DNA of 64,000 nt from Paragonimus skrjabini miyazakii (Eukaryota; Platyhelminthes; Trematoda; Plagiorchiida; Troglotrematidae): positions 2,562 to 66,561 of the forward strand of contig JTDE01000278.1 in assembly GCA_014338405.1 (NCBI GenBank), given 5' to 3'. Numbering within the stretch: the stretch's first letter is position 1; the number at the start of each line of letters is the position of its first letter. Below are positions 1 to 10,724 of the stretch, in pieces. Both the position numbers and the translations under genes were made by a program. The notes under the pieces are model-generated. The model saw only the letters and a list, made by a program, of their open reading frames with translations, made no database searches and was not told where the DNA came from.

Positions 1-260
1 TTATTCCTTCGGGTTTACACCGGATACGTGGTGTGTGAGTGGAACTGCAAGCGGTGCAGTGCAAGCCACTTGCGGTGATGGTTTATAGCACAGGCGTCCT
101 TTGGCTTCGGTCACTGTGACAGGCTAATCCGTTTCGGATGCCGCCAACCATGTGTGCATAGGTCTTGGCCTTTTCTGACATGCTGTCGTGGTGGTCTGGC
201 TTGTGTGCTGTTTTGAACCGGCAAGCTACGCTGACTAGAATTTCGGTGACAACACTCCTG
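1..260 (+). repeat. Dispersed repeat family X, copy 1 (5' end off the window)
   Basis: The first 149 bases match 18428-18556 and, in reverse complement, 19850-19978. Shared blocks include CTTATTCCT, GGTTTACA, CCACTTGCGGTGATGG, GGCGTCCTTTGGCTT and GGATGCCGCCAACC. Beyond that point copy 1 still resembles the inverted copy (GTGTGCATAGGTCTTG against GTGTGCCTATGGTCTTG) but not copy 2, so the family is longer than the part all three share. On the minus strand copies 1 and 2 keep a common reading frame (GLACHxDxSQRTP), which may be remnant coding sequence. Element class unknown. Confidence 0.7.
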
Positions 261-287
261 AAGAAGGCCACCCGAGGTGGTTGAAAC
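258..287 (+). other. Hammerhead-core-like stem-loop
   Basis: CTGAAGA at 258-264 fits the hammerhead CUGANGA core. It is followed by one extra A, a 7-bp stem (GGCCACC with GGTGGTT, two G-U pairs, loop CGA) and GAAA at 283-286. I cannot find a matching helix III, a clear NUH cleavage triplet or a helix I, so this may only mimic part of a ribozyme. It lies just past the common part of repeat family X. Confidence 0.25.
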
Positions 288-410
288 GTAGAGTATTACA
301 ACTTGCTCGTAACGTTGTGTTATTCTCAATCCATTTATCAATTCGATGTTTCCAGTTTCACCCATATCAGGCAGGTCAAAGAATAGCAGCCAGACCAAAT
401 GCAACTTAGC

Positions 411-3400
411 TCATAGGTTTGTATGTCGCACTACTGACTGTCTAGGTATGCTTAGACAATGAAGCAGGAATCCGTAGTTATACAGCAGAACTATACTTCT
501 AGTTGCAGCACTGCTGTCTTCCATGTACCGAAAGGGTTAGAAGGTGTGCATTCAAGAAAGGGGTACTCTAATCTCCCAATGGTTGACCCTGACAGCCGGC
601 GAATTATTCCATACGATAGAAAAACTCACGCAGATTCTCAAAAGCTTGCTGTAGCTTAGAATATGTCTACTACGCGCAGCAATAATAGCAAAGGGTCACC
701 ACGGTATTATTCACTGCGCTCCCAGATTGAGTTAGCTCTTCGTTGCCAAGTGTGTTAGACTTCTGAATCACTGACTGCAGACAGGACCCCCAAGAAAACC
801 TTTCATCTTGTGGCCTCGCGGATCATGTGTTAGGTATCGTTTACGTGTGATTTTGTGAATTATTTAGGGCGGATTAATCATTTTTCGTAGAGATTCTGTC
901 GAACTTCTGGCGTGAGATTGACTGGTTTATAGGTGTCCTTTCTCCTCTATCTCGAATCGGAAAATCAACGATGTTTTTCAGTTTTAGGGCAATCTTCACT
1001 TGCCTTATTAAACATCCTTCTTATAATTATCTTCAGTCGGTCAGTCGATTTTGGTCCTTTCTGTGTTCAGATCAGACTAGGTATTAACAGCATGTCATGC
1101 ACGGAGATGGAGTCAATTTTTGTGACGGAATGTACGTTAGGTCTGAAATCCACAAGCTTATTAAATTTTCTGTTTCACCTGTGGGGCGATGCAATATATG
1201 CTAGTTATCTGCAAGCGACATTTCATCCAGCCAGAGTCAATAACATACTAAACACTACCGTAGTTTGGGGGCTGACCAGTACATTCCTTGTGTTTTCGAT
1301 GGGTCAAATTATTAGGATAGAACAGCAGCAATACTTATTCCGTCTGATCTGGATCATCTTCAATGTTTTAGCTCCGTTTGTTAGTCTGTAAGCATATGAC
1401 AAATCAGTTCTATTTCCCATAGTACAGCGACTCTCGTATTCGTGTCAGTATGAAAACATTCTCTTTCATATCACAACAGTGCACTCAGCAGTTATTAGTA
1501 TTCACTTCGATGTGCACTTTCCTGACGATTCTATTTCTGTTTGCCTTAATGAATGAGTGACTTCCACATTCAGCTCGTATTCCATATGAGCATATTTCTT
1601 TTTGTTTTATACGAGATCAGTGCGCATTTAAGTGTGCCAAATAAATAACAGTGGTAGATAACAGCAACGACAGTGTCATTCCATGTCGAATCGAAAGACT
1701 GCTAGGCATGTAATCACGAACCATCTGTACGTTGACTGGAATGAACCAATTGTGACAGTCGTGGTCACTAATATTCACATTTTATGCTCTGTAGAACCTG
1801 AAATGGCAACGTCAGTTACAGACTCTTCGCCTGTTAAGTTTCATATGGTGGCTTCCTCCCTCATCTTAAGCTTGCCACTGGCTGAACCAAAGACGGATAT
1901 CGGATTTTGACGCTTAGTTCGGCAAATGCGCTATTAAGTCCATCGGTTAAGCAATTTTAGGCACTCGTACACCAACTTACCATGAGTACAGTTAAGTCAG
2001 TTATGACTATAACACAGCGACCTGTGTGGCCAGTATTGTGGTTCAGCAGCGTACCACCGAATCATCCCCTAGAGTATGTGTAATGCGAAATTGGACGTCC
2101 TATCATCTAGCTCTTGGTAGCAGATTGAGGTACACGCTGCGCTCGTTTGAGCACAGAAAACAGGCTAACTGAAATGTGTTGTGTGTCTACAAACTTAATA
2201 TAATCCTGCACGTTCTGGTGCAGTTGTTAATTGTTCACTATATACGCTGTGTAAACAGTGACTTCGCCGGTCTAAGAAGCAGAAGGCTTTCCAGCAACTT
2301 GGTACAAGAGATAACGTCGGATTAAGTTAGTAAGTGGCACAGACTCAATAATTTTAACGGACTCTTCGCTAAACCAAGCTAAAAAGTGACGTATATGCAT
2401 AGTTCATGGGGACGGAAGTGTAATATTGTCGTCGTTACTAACTGAATTCAACAGAACTTTGTTAGTACAAACTTGTCACCAGCTGGATATTTTTCTACGA
2501 CCAGTTGTACGAAGTGAGATGTCTCATTTACTCACAGTTGTACCATTTGAGGTCAGTAAAAGCATCTTCTCAGTGAGTAACTGGCAAGCATACACTTCAC
2601 AAAGCACACTGGAATCCTTCGCATTTTGCGGATGTTTTTTTCTTCTAAATGGAGCCCTGAACTCAAGCACGGATGTTAGTAGAGTCTACTAGTGGTACAT
2701 TCTTATGTTCGGGTAGGCAGTTAATCATCAGATCTTGGGCTCGTAAGATGAACGTTTTGAGCTCTATTCCCTTAAGTTCCTACTGGTCTTGATTGGATAT
2801 CCTCACTTAAACGCTGAACCACAATCAACTATGCGTAATGCATGGGTACCTGATTGTTTGGTGAGGAGGCAGCATTTGTTACTAAAGGAAAATTTTACTC
2901 ATCGACCTTATTTATCTCCTCAAGGTTCACTTATAATTGATAGCTTTATCAAGTTGGGTTGTACTGGGGAAGTATCCTTGTGTTCTATTTTCGTTTCTTA
3001 TGTGTTATTTGGCTCCTGTAAAAACATGCAAGTTTTCGACTTTTATTTCATTGAGTGGGTTGGGCGCTTTCCAGACCTAACCAGAACCAGTCGAGGTTTA
3101 CACGTTTTTTCTGTTACACTGTCTGTAACTACGTCGGGCTTGCGCCATGGCTGTCATGCCTATGGAGTCATCACTTGCATTCACAGTAATCTTCATGCCT
3201 ATCACTTTTGGAGCAGCTACCCTTACTCCGTGCGAATGGGAGAACTGTGACGTCTAATAGCAAAAGCCTTAGCAAGCCCTGGGATACATTTCACGTTGTC
3301 CTGAACGGTCGCAGAGTGAATACCATACACCTTAGTTCCGTGTCTAATTTAGATTAAGTAGTTCTCTGTGGATAAACTCAAGTGACGTTTGTCTACACCC

Positions 3401-3660
3401 GTGTGGAAATCTGTTGTGCTTTTAACGATTTTGCAACACACTTCCTCATACAACTCCTTAGTTAGCTACCTGAGAATTTGGATACAAACGAAATGTGACT
3501 GGTGAACATGGATATTAGTATTTGAAAAAAAAACAAAGTTTTTACACGCTTTCTCGATGGTTAGCGTTTGCAGTGGTATTCGTCATGTGTTGCCAGTTTT
3601 TTATGTTGTCTCCTGTTCGTTCATTCTTCTGACCCCTTAACCTATGACTTCTGTTCTGTT
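411..3660. other. No recognisable gene
   Basis: AT-rich sequence. Frames of about 150 codons at 933-1391 and 2789-3250 show no family I recognise, no motif, and are within what chance allows in this much sequence. No RNA gene or repeat was noticed. Confidence 0.5.
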
Positions 3661-3668
3661 CATCGTCA

Positions 3669-3972
3669 GTTTAGTTATGAGCTAAATATTACTCTCAATT
3701 GCTTGCAAATTTTGCATCCAGATAGAATGTTCAATCAGGCTGATTCAAAAAGAAGCTCTAGACTCGAGTTTTGCGCCTGTCATGTTTCATCATTAGTCCA
3801 CATTACAGGCGTGACTGGGAGTTGAATTTTGGCCACACCTTTCTCAAGCAACTCTGTTGACTTCGTTGGTGACCTCACATTAGGTACGGCTGAATTATTC
3901 ACTTTCAACACTCGAACACTTCTGCTTACGAGTAGTGATCAAGCTGCTTGAGCGTCTCAATAGAAAACAAAG
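3669..3972 (-). mobile_element. Hammerhead SINE, copy S1 (old, full-length)
   Basis: Read on the minus strand it has the family layout: leader (about 3972-3880), tRNA-derived region, ribozyme zone, body and tail. The pol III B box survives as AAATTCAACTCCC (about 3818-3830). The ribozyme zone at 3754-3799 keeps the 3' half, AACTCGAGTCTAGAGCTTC, but the 5' core has drifted (ACTAATGATG instead of ACTGACGAG) and GAAA is now CAAAA, so self-cleavage is not expected. The body and tail (3669-3750) match the other copies loosely. This is one of the more diverged members. Confidence 0.75.
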
Positions 3973-4299
3973 TTATTCAATTGTCAATCCCAATCCATAA
4001 CCACGCAGTCAGAACCTCTTTGTCAGATAGAAATATCTGACTTCAGTACGCCCGTTGAGCATATTACTCATATGTAAAATAAACAGACATATTTCTCAGT
4101 GCAAATGCTTTGCTGTTTACACTTCGAATAACGAACGTTGATCGGTTTACGCTTTCTTTACGAAAACCTGTTTAATTTTGTCAGTTAAAATTTGCTTTAG
4201 TTTTGTAACGAAATTGTGATGAGTAATTCTCACATCTAATTAAAAATGTTCCATGAATAGTATTGTGCATTATCATAAAACCGAATAATTGTCCGGCTA

Positions 4300-4453
4300 A
4301 CTTGTTTCCTTTCACTTTGAACATTGCCCACAATTGATCGCAGCTGTCGCATTCCCATAGACATTCCAGTTAGCCTATTTCGAAAAGAAGCACTAGACTC
4401 GAGTTTCGCTCTCATTAGAGCTCGTCAGTAGTGCATATCCTTGCCACTGCCGG
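4300..4453 (-). mobile_element. Hammerhead SINE, copy S2 (5' truncated, carries intact ribozyme)
   Basis: Minus-strand copy with body and tail closely matching S4 (shared GACTGGAATGTCTATGGGA-like and CAGCTGCGATCA blocks) and a ribozyme with an unbroken core at 4390-4434. Only the last bases of the tRNA-derived head remain (GGCAGTGGCAAGGATAT). Where the B box should be, the sequence switches to the tail of a plus-strand member (4454-4532). The two tails make an inverted repeat (4319-4346 against 4454-4482), so a transcript of the locus could form a long foldback enclosing the ribozyme. No pol III promoter of its own is left. Confidence 0.85.
4390..4434 (-). ncRNA. Hammerhead ribozyme, type I, canonical core
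   Basis: On the minus strand, in order: helix I 5' strand GCACTA; core CTGACGA; helix II GCTCT, loop AATG, AGAGC (five perfect pairs); core GAAA; helix III segment CTCGAG; then TC, giving a GUC cleavage triplet; then helix I 3' strand TAGTGC (six perfect pairs with GCACTA). Every invariant hammerhead position I know (C3, U4, G5, A6, G8, A9, G12, A13, A14, A15.1, U16.1, C17) is present. Helix III is a six-base palindrome with no loop, as in SMalpha-type minimal hammerheads, which act better as dimers. The predicted cut is 3' of C17, at about plus-strand 4396. Confidence 0.88.
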
Positions 4454-4532
4454 GACAGCTGTGATCAATTGTGCGTGATGTTCAAATTGAAATTAACCAA
4501 ATCCCCGACTACTCATCAGTAACTTGCTTCCA
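4454..4532 (+). mobile_element. SINE tail fragment, inverted against S2
   Basis: ACAGCTGTGATCAATTGTG, GTGATGTTCAAATT and CAAATCCCCGACTACTCATCAG match the 3' tail of the SINE family in plus orientation. It abuts the 5' truncation of S2, so the two pieces are joined head to tail in opposite directions. Template switching during reverse transcription or a local inversion would both produce this. Confidence 0.7.
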
Positions 4533-4534
4533 TC

Positions 4535-5690
4535 GATTAACATTCATTTGTGAAGAAATCAAGAGACTAAATGTGGATTACTTTGAACCAAAAGTGTATA
4601 TGCGCACTTGTAATTTCTCTGAAAGCACATCTCATGAACAAAGTTCAAAGCTATGAACGGACAACACAACATAATGGTTAATTGGTTTTTTTCTGATACA
4701 GGAGTTTGATGTGCAAACATTTTAAAAACTACTAATTGGAGAGTTGACTTTTGTTGATCCTAAAAGAGAAACAAAGATGTTAACAGTTTACTGAGAGGTA
4801 ATTAAAGTTTTAACTTGTGCTGTTGAATGTAGCCACTTTAGATTGTCAGAAAACCGCGGTATTTCTTTCATTGCAACCAGTGGTTCACTTCAAACGATTC
4901 ACATGTTTATCTGGATATAGTCAGCATGGAGTTGGATAAACGATATGTTTGAACCAAGGAATAATCATGATGGTCTTCAAGTAACACTAGCGTTAACAAT
5001 TCAATAGGCTTAAAAGACGAAATATAAACGACAGTTAAGGATAACCATTTAATAACAAGCTAGAAAAAAAGAACAAATTTATCCAGCGGTGGTTGACTAT
5101 TCTGCATTTAAAATGACTGCTGATCTTCCAAATCAATAGAACATACGGCCAACTGTTTGGTGTCTTAATCAAGGAACTGTTTGGCACGTGATGTCTAGCA
5201 TAATAAAAGGCTCAAAACGTTCTTCCCTCATAAGTTCATTACTATAAAACAGTGTACAGACAGTTAATATAATTCTGAAATACTTTATTTATTAGCTAAC
5301 CGTGAACAGCTACTGAACAGAAATGTAACTATCTTTAGCCCAACTACCGTGTTGTGTTCTGTATAAGAGAAAAGGAAAAGTAGATTTAAAAATGGGTTAT
5401 AAATTCAAATTTTAGTTCTTTCATTATGAAATACAATAGAACAAGTGAGGAATCTGAACTGTTCCGAAGAGCTACCTATCTATGAGGAGCTCGCATTTAC
5501 TACGGTGTGAATGAATCACCACGTGAGAGGGTTGTGGTACAACAATAGTTGGTATTCCTAACACCCAATGTGATTTTGAATGTACTGTGGGTGGTAAACT
5601 CATGAAGTTTTGTGTACGAGTGCCGTCAATGAACGTGGCACGGATCACAGAGATCCACACTAGCCGCTTCTCCACGATTCATATGGTTAG
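4535..5690. other. No recognisable gene
   Basis: AT-rich spacer with only short frames. No motif, tRNA or repeat match noticed. Confidence 0.5.
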
Positions 5691-5714
5691 TCCCTAGTCC
5701 ATTTCGGCCATATC

Positions 5715-5840
5715 ACAAATGGTTGAAAATCCCCAAGGTAGTCATCAGAAAACAATAGTGCAGCGAACAAGCTTGTTTTCGGTTATTTATCATCAGGCTA
5801 ATTACACAACGATTTATATGAAACAGAGTTGTCAGGGCGA
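5715..5840 (-). mobile_element. PLE terminal (pLTR-like) fragment
   Basis: About 120 bases match 58105-58220, which lies downstream of the PLE at 58431-59230. Shared blocks include CATCAGGCTAATTACA and ACAAG-CTTGTTTTC. No PLE coding sequence is visible next to it, so this is probably a solo or 5'-truncated terminal piece. It contains the hammerhead-like motif at 5761-5800. Confidence 0.6.
5761..5800 (-). ncRNA. PLE hammerhead-like motif P1
   Basis: Minus strand: TAGC, then CTGATGA, then nine bases (TAAATAACC), then GAAA, then the 10-base palindrome ACAAGCTTGT, then TC, then GCTG. Helix I is TAGC with GCTG (three Watson-Crick pairs and a U-G). Both cores and the NUH triplet (GUUC context) are intact. 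Helix II is essentially unpaired in this copy, so activity is doubtful. The layout equals that at 14673-14708 and 58142-58183. Confidence 0.6.
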
Positions 5841-5844
5841 AACG

Positions 5845-6530
5845 AGCAAAAACAAGTAGCTAGTTTGTATGAGGTCAGAAACAAATGTCAAACTTCTCCT
5901 CTGTTCTGTATGGTTGTTTGCGATCGTGTTGTGGAAACATATGTATGAATAAGTGTGTAGGCTTCTACGATCCTATGCTATATGTACATTCTAGCAGCTT
6001 TCGCAGACTCTAAGTGTATACTGCTCGTGCGGGACCGTGGTTACATGAGAAATGAAACCAGCATCTACAAGGCGCAAGCAAACCTGGTTTAGGTTGTCTC
6101 TTCATCATCACATTCATAAATAACGACTGAACAGCGAAAAGCGAGAAGATCCTCTCAGCAAAATTCACATCAGATGCATCAAGGATGCCTTTGTGATAAT
6201 GGGTGCACACTTGGAACTTTTCCAGTTCGTGAAATTCCAACAACCATTTCTCTAGATTAAGATACGGAGAAATTGATAATGCAGATCACACTGATCGTGT
6301 GATTGCAGCTGACCGTACATGCTTGATGTCCACATAAACCCTGGAATCATTTCATGGTAAGCCGCTGGATCTCCTGAGCTACTGTTTGTTAAGTCTAGTC
6401 GAAACCTGACGGTGTATCTTCCATTAAACTGTACAGTTTCTGTTTGATTCTGATCTAGGCGACAATTGTTTTTCCAGGTGCTAAGGTAAGTGCCACATTA
6501 CAGACAACCTGGCTGGCTGATGTATTATAA
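5845..6530. other. No recognisable gene
   Basis: Spacer between the PLE terminal fragment and SINE copy S3. A 77-codon minus-strand frame at 6010-6243 shows no recognisable motif. Confidence 0.45.
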
Positions 6531-6534
6531 GGGA

Positions 6535-6840
6535 TGCTGATAAGTAGTAGGGGGATTTAGGTTTATGTGGGTTGGACATCACTCACCATAGGCCACAGCT
6601 TTCGTGGTTCCATGGACCTTTTAACCAGCTACTTTCGAGAGAAAACACCAGACTCGAACCTCCCCATCATTGGAACTGATTAGTAGTAGTAGGTCCTTGC
6701 CACAGCAGGGATTTGAACTCTGGCTACGCTTTTGTAAGGCAACTGTTAGGACCACGGCGCTACTGAAATCATGTCAGAAACGATTGAATTAACATGTGCA
6801 AACGCTTGGCCACATTCGCTTATGAGTAATGCTGAGGTAT
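6535..6840 (-). mobile_element. Hammerhead SINE, copy S3 (full-length, ribozyme decayed)
   Basis: Best-preserved tRNA-like head of the family. On the minus strand the A box is TAGCGCCGTGGTCC (6749-6762) and the B box GAGTTCAAATCCC (6708-6720), so this is a pol III-type promoter. The tail runs to the family end, CCCCCTACTACTTATCAGCA (6535-6554). The ribozyme zone (about 6645-6692) keeps TTCGAGTCTGGTG, but CTGACGA has become ATCAG and GAAA has become GAGG, so the ribozyme is dead. Confidence 0.8.
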
Positions 6841-6844
6841 AGTG

Positions 6845-9620
6845 ATTCTTTTTTAAATAAGTTATTCGAAAGATCAGTCAGTATGCGGAGGGTACATTCA
6901 CTTGTGAGCGATTTTTAATTCATGGTTTAATAGGAAGCAGAATGAACATACTCCTCCTTTCAGTGCACGTATGTGATCTACTGCCAATATAAGATTTTGT
7001 ATGATAGGCGTCCACTGAAGTTGATAAATTAGGATCAGTTGTTTAACCTTAAATCAGCCAAATCTACTGTCGCTGGTTCTTACCGCAGTAACTTAGCCGA
7101 AGGCGAACTTCAGTACATCCAGTACATGCAGGAGACCTGGGGTTGATGATACAATTGGTTTGTTTCGGTCTACGCACACTGTTACAAATGGCATTGCATA
7201 GTGTTTGACTAGAGTATCTGAAACTGCGACGCGCCAATCATCAAATTTTCCTGCTGTTCACATCATGGAGTGTTCATCTGCTTGACGATTGTTACCCCAA
7301 TGATATCAAAGTAATCAGGACACCTTTGATTGTCTCGTAGTCATGTCTTTAGGACCAGCAAACGCGTACGTTTCAGACGCTGTTGTATGAAAAAAGCGAT
7401 CCCATAATTTGGTGTCTTCACAGAAAACCACCTCCGCGTATTCGACGGCATATATTGGCGAACTGGTTACTACCTGGACCAAACTTTACACAGATTGAGT
7501 AGGTATATTTTTCCGTTCTAATGTTATTTTCCTATAGCGTTTATTAAGTCTCCTTACGCCCTCTAGCAAGCAGTTAATATATACTGACTGTTTGTGTACT
7601 TAAACTCTCTGGTGAGTAGTCAACTTGTAGATGTTTGCTTGGTTAACCACATGCTGCTTCATATATTACCACTTATACCTTAGAACAACATATGTGCACT
7701 ACATCATATTATGTCAATTCTTACTAACACAATCGTCTGATCGATCCATTTTTTCGAGATAAATAATGATCCTTTAATAGTTAGACTTATGTTTTCAGTT
7801 ATTCATTTATTTGCGTATCAGTACATATATGTAGTTGTAAACGACGAGCGAAATGCTGTCTAACTGTGCGTCTCATTGGATAATTCTAACGTTTTCAAAG
7901 TTGGAATGCGAAGGTCCCATAAATCATCAATTTGAATGCTAACTATAAAATGACTTGTAAGATTAGTATGCTTTTATCATATAGCATTCATAAGGTTGGA
8001 ATTTCCTAACAAACTTGTGTTGCTAAGCTATGAGGGATTAATGTGTTGTACAATAATTAATATGGTTCATTAGAATTTTATTCGCAGTGCATATGAATTT
8101 ATCTATCTACCTATCTTTCTTTCTTGTTGTCGCCATGTGAACATAGACTTGTTATTTTTATTTGTTACACATTCTTATTTGTTTGCCGGTACTTATTCAT
8201 AATCGGTTGACTGGATTCATTGCTGGCGCTGTCTACCTGGGTTGAAAAAACTAGCTTCCAATTCGAAGGTTGTCATTGGGATCAGCTGGCTACAGAACTC
8301 TATATCAAACCTGGTCATGATGACCGTCTTGTTGGTGCTTGAACCAAACGCAAGTTATTAATGGGTTTCAGCTTGTTTATGAAAGGAAATTCATCAGCCG
8401 TGGAAATCAGCTTATATACTTTCTTACAACACCAGTGAACGTAAATCAGTGGTCTAAAGAAAATGTTTCCGACCGAAAGTATTGACACATGTTCACAGGT
8501 CCTGGCTTGCAGTTTCCAGCGCGTGTGGTGCTACCGCGATCCGTCTTTCGCTTCTTTGGTAACTGTTAACACCAGCTGTCTGCGGAGATGTTCCTGTCAC
8601 TGGAAGGTTAATAGAAAACTTTTATTGTTTATCAATTTACCGTTTACAAAAGCTCGATTACCTGACATTATAGGTATTTGTGTCCAGGGAACAGGAAATT
8701 TAGTAAACTCTTTCTTTCACCAACAGCTTCCGTTTGTGACCATGGTGATTAATAATACATCCTCGGATTATGAAATCAAATTGGTGACGTTCAGGTCTAG
8801 ACGTATGTGGGTTTCTCGGATGAAGTGTGTTTGGGGGCGAATTCGTGTTTGATAGAAACACATGTATCCCAACTATAGGCTTGATACTCCGACTAAAGTA
8901 AATTACATGATTTTATATCATGGGTCATACACCATATAGTGGTTGAGTGAACATACCAGAGGAAGAGGAGTTGTGGGGTTATATATACCTACATCACATG
9001 TATGTTAGTCGCCTTTTCTATACGAAAGGAACGTTGGGAGACAGCGTTAAATAAATGTGACATAAATGTCTTGGATATCAACTATGGAGTAACCCACCAG
9101 TTTTAAGAAATTCAGGTGGTGACCGGCATTATTAAATATGAAAATGTTTCAAAGAAGATAGTTGTGAGAACGGTCAGTCACATGTTTCATTCGTCAGATT
9201 ACTTATGGTGTTCTATTTGTTTAGGTCATAGACGACCATGTTCGTAACAAAGATGGCACAGTCTCTAAATATTAGATTATCCAGTTTGAGATTGAAGATG
9301 CTTCCGAGTAGACGGGGTGCCAGAATTATTGATCGGTTTCTGTTCCTAACCTTGAGAACGAGTAGTATAACGATATTCGATAGAATACGTAGGGGGTCAT
9401 GATTAGTCTTCCTAAGTTACGTCACACAGAGTGAGTTCTATTTCTACATACATGTGACTCCGTGTGTGCGTGACAGATGAAAGTTGAGTGCATTAGGGGA
9501 TGGTCTCATGGCTTTGTCATGAATGTTTCGCAGACATTTTCATTAACTCGTCAGGAACGAACACATGTCAAACAGTTCTAATATTTCACGCCGGCTGACA
9601 GACTGACCAGATAGAACTCG
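6845..9620. other. No recognisable gene; short ATCT/CTTT microsatellite
   Basis: AT-rich. A short tetranucleotide tract lies at 8098-8126 (ATCTATCTACCTATCTTTCT). The 129-codon frame at 8463-8852 has no recognisable feature. Nothing else noticed. Confidence 0.5.
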
Positions 9621-9627
9621 GTTGACT

Positions 9628-9935
9628 GAGAATAGAAAATTATGTAGATGGAACATCACCCACAACTGATCGCAGCTGTCGCACTCCCATAGACATTCCA
9701 GTCGGCCTCGCTCGAAAAGAAGCACTAGACTCGAGTTACGCCCTCATTAGAGCTTGTCAGTAGTGCATCTCATCGCTACTGCGGAGACGCTGTTCATGAG
9801 GCAACCATGTTTACAACTGCGCCATTGACCTCATATTAGGTACGACTGAATTATCAAGTGTGAGCACTCAACCACTTTCGCTTATGAGTAATGATCAGGT
9901 TGCCCAATCGCCAGTGAACAGAAAAAGCAACCGTT
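9628..9935 (-). mobile_element. Hammerhead SINE, copy S4 (full-length)
   Basis: Complete on the minus strand. The leader is from about 9935 (shared with S1), the A box is TGGCGCAGTTGTAA (9811-9824), and the B-box part is deleted or very drifted. A ribozyme follows at 9722-9766, then a body and tail nearly identical to S2. Close similarity to S2 in body and ribozyme suggests the two are from the same subfamily. It shows which parts S2 lacks at its 5' end. Confidence 0.85.
9722..9766 (-). ncRNA. Hammerhead ribozyme with two core substitutions
   Basis: Same 45-base frame as 4390-4434: perfect helix I (GCACTA with TAGTGC), helix II GCTCT with AGGGC (one U-G pair), palindromic CTCGAG and GUC. Two core bases differ. 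CTGACGA reads CTGACAA (G8 to A, the general-acid position) and GAAA reads GTAA (A13 to U). Either change is known to cripple the hammerhead, so this copy should be inactive although its fold is retained. Confidence 0.8.
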
Positions 9936-10319
9936 CGCACCACGAGTCGGGGCTCTGATCTCAATGGCCATGAGCCTTGTGAACAACCTTTTTGACGGAA
10001 GAATGCATGTGTTTGATAAACAACATAATATCCACATGAGATTGATGAACACACTAAATCTTCGATTGTCAGCTGACACTTGTTACAACCACAAGTATTT
10101 GAAATGGCTACAATATTACTGTATCCTGCTCACCCCTCATGGTTTATTTCCCTTTCGTTTATGATGATCGAGGAAAATCAGTCTCTTTTATGTTTATTTC
10201 TATGGGGAATTTTAACTTATCATGATGTGAGTTAGCTGATTATCATGGGGAATCCGTGTCAATACTGAAATCGAGGATAAATACCAAGTGTATATAGCGC
10301 ACGGTCAGAATATTCCAGC

Positions 10320-10720
10320 TGCTTGTCTATTCAGGCATTCTGAGGAAGGTGCTAGCCAGAAAGCTCGCTAACGGTGGGCTTATTGCAACTCTTGTCTGTT
10401 GGCGGTAGACCTCCTTAGCAAACTGAAATAATGTCTTGTGTACACGTTGACAATAGCTCCAAGGAACACTCATCCGGCTCTCCAAGATTCTCTTCCTTCA
10501 GACGGATGCAATCATGTAGAACGTTATTAGTCACTCTGAGTGACACCTTTGTAAACAATGAACTCATGTCCAATTGTAACAATCTTTTGCCTCCAATGAT
10601 TCGTTCTTTTACAGCTTCCGTGAGATGGTTTGCAACTAATCTACTGCGGGGTTGTTTCAAGAGTTCAGTCAGTCATTACTCCAGGTGAGCAACTGAGCAT
10701 GCTGATTAGACCCCGGGTGT
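10320..10720 (-). pseudogene. PLE reverse transcriptase fragment (copy A)
   Basis: The minus-strand frame 10660-10415 contains LQLDMSSLFTKVSL, which fits RT motif A of Penelope-like elements (aspartate plus the SLFTxV signature). After a frame change the next 95 bases read EVYRQQTRVAISPPLASFLA followed by STFLRMPE, fitting the PLE block before the catalytic YVDD (YRQxxGVAMGSPLxPxLADIFMxxLE). The YVDD region, connection domain and GIY-YIG nuclease are not found downstream. A 5'- and 3'-truncated, frameshifted remnant. Confidence 0.75.
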
Positions 10721-10724
10721 AAAA

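Noticed and set aside
933..1391. 152-codon open frame with hydrophobic stretches
   Set aside because: About one frame of this length is expected by chance in 64 kb of such sequence, and it has no recognisable domain.
2789..3250. 153-codon open frame
   Set aside because: No motif, no repeat support, chance length.
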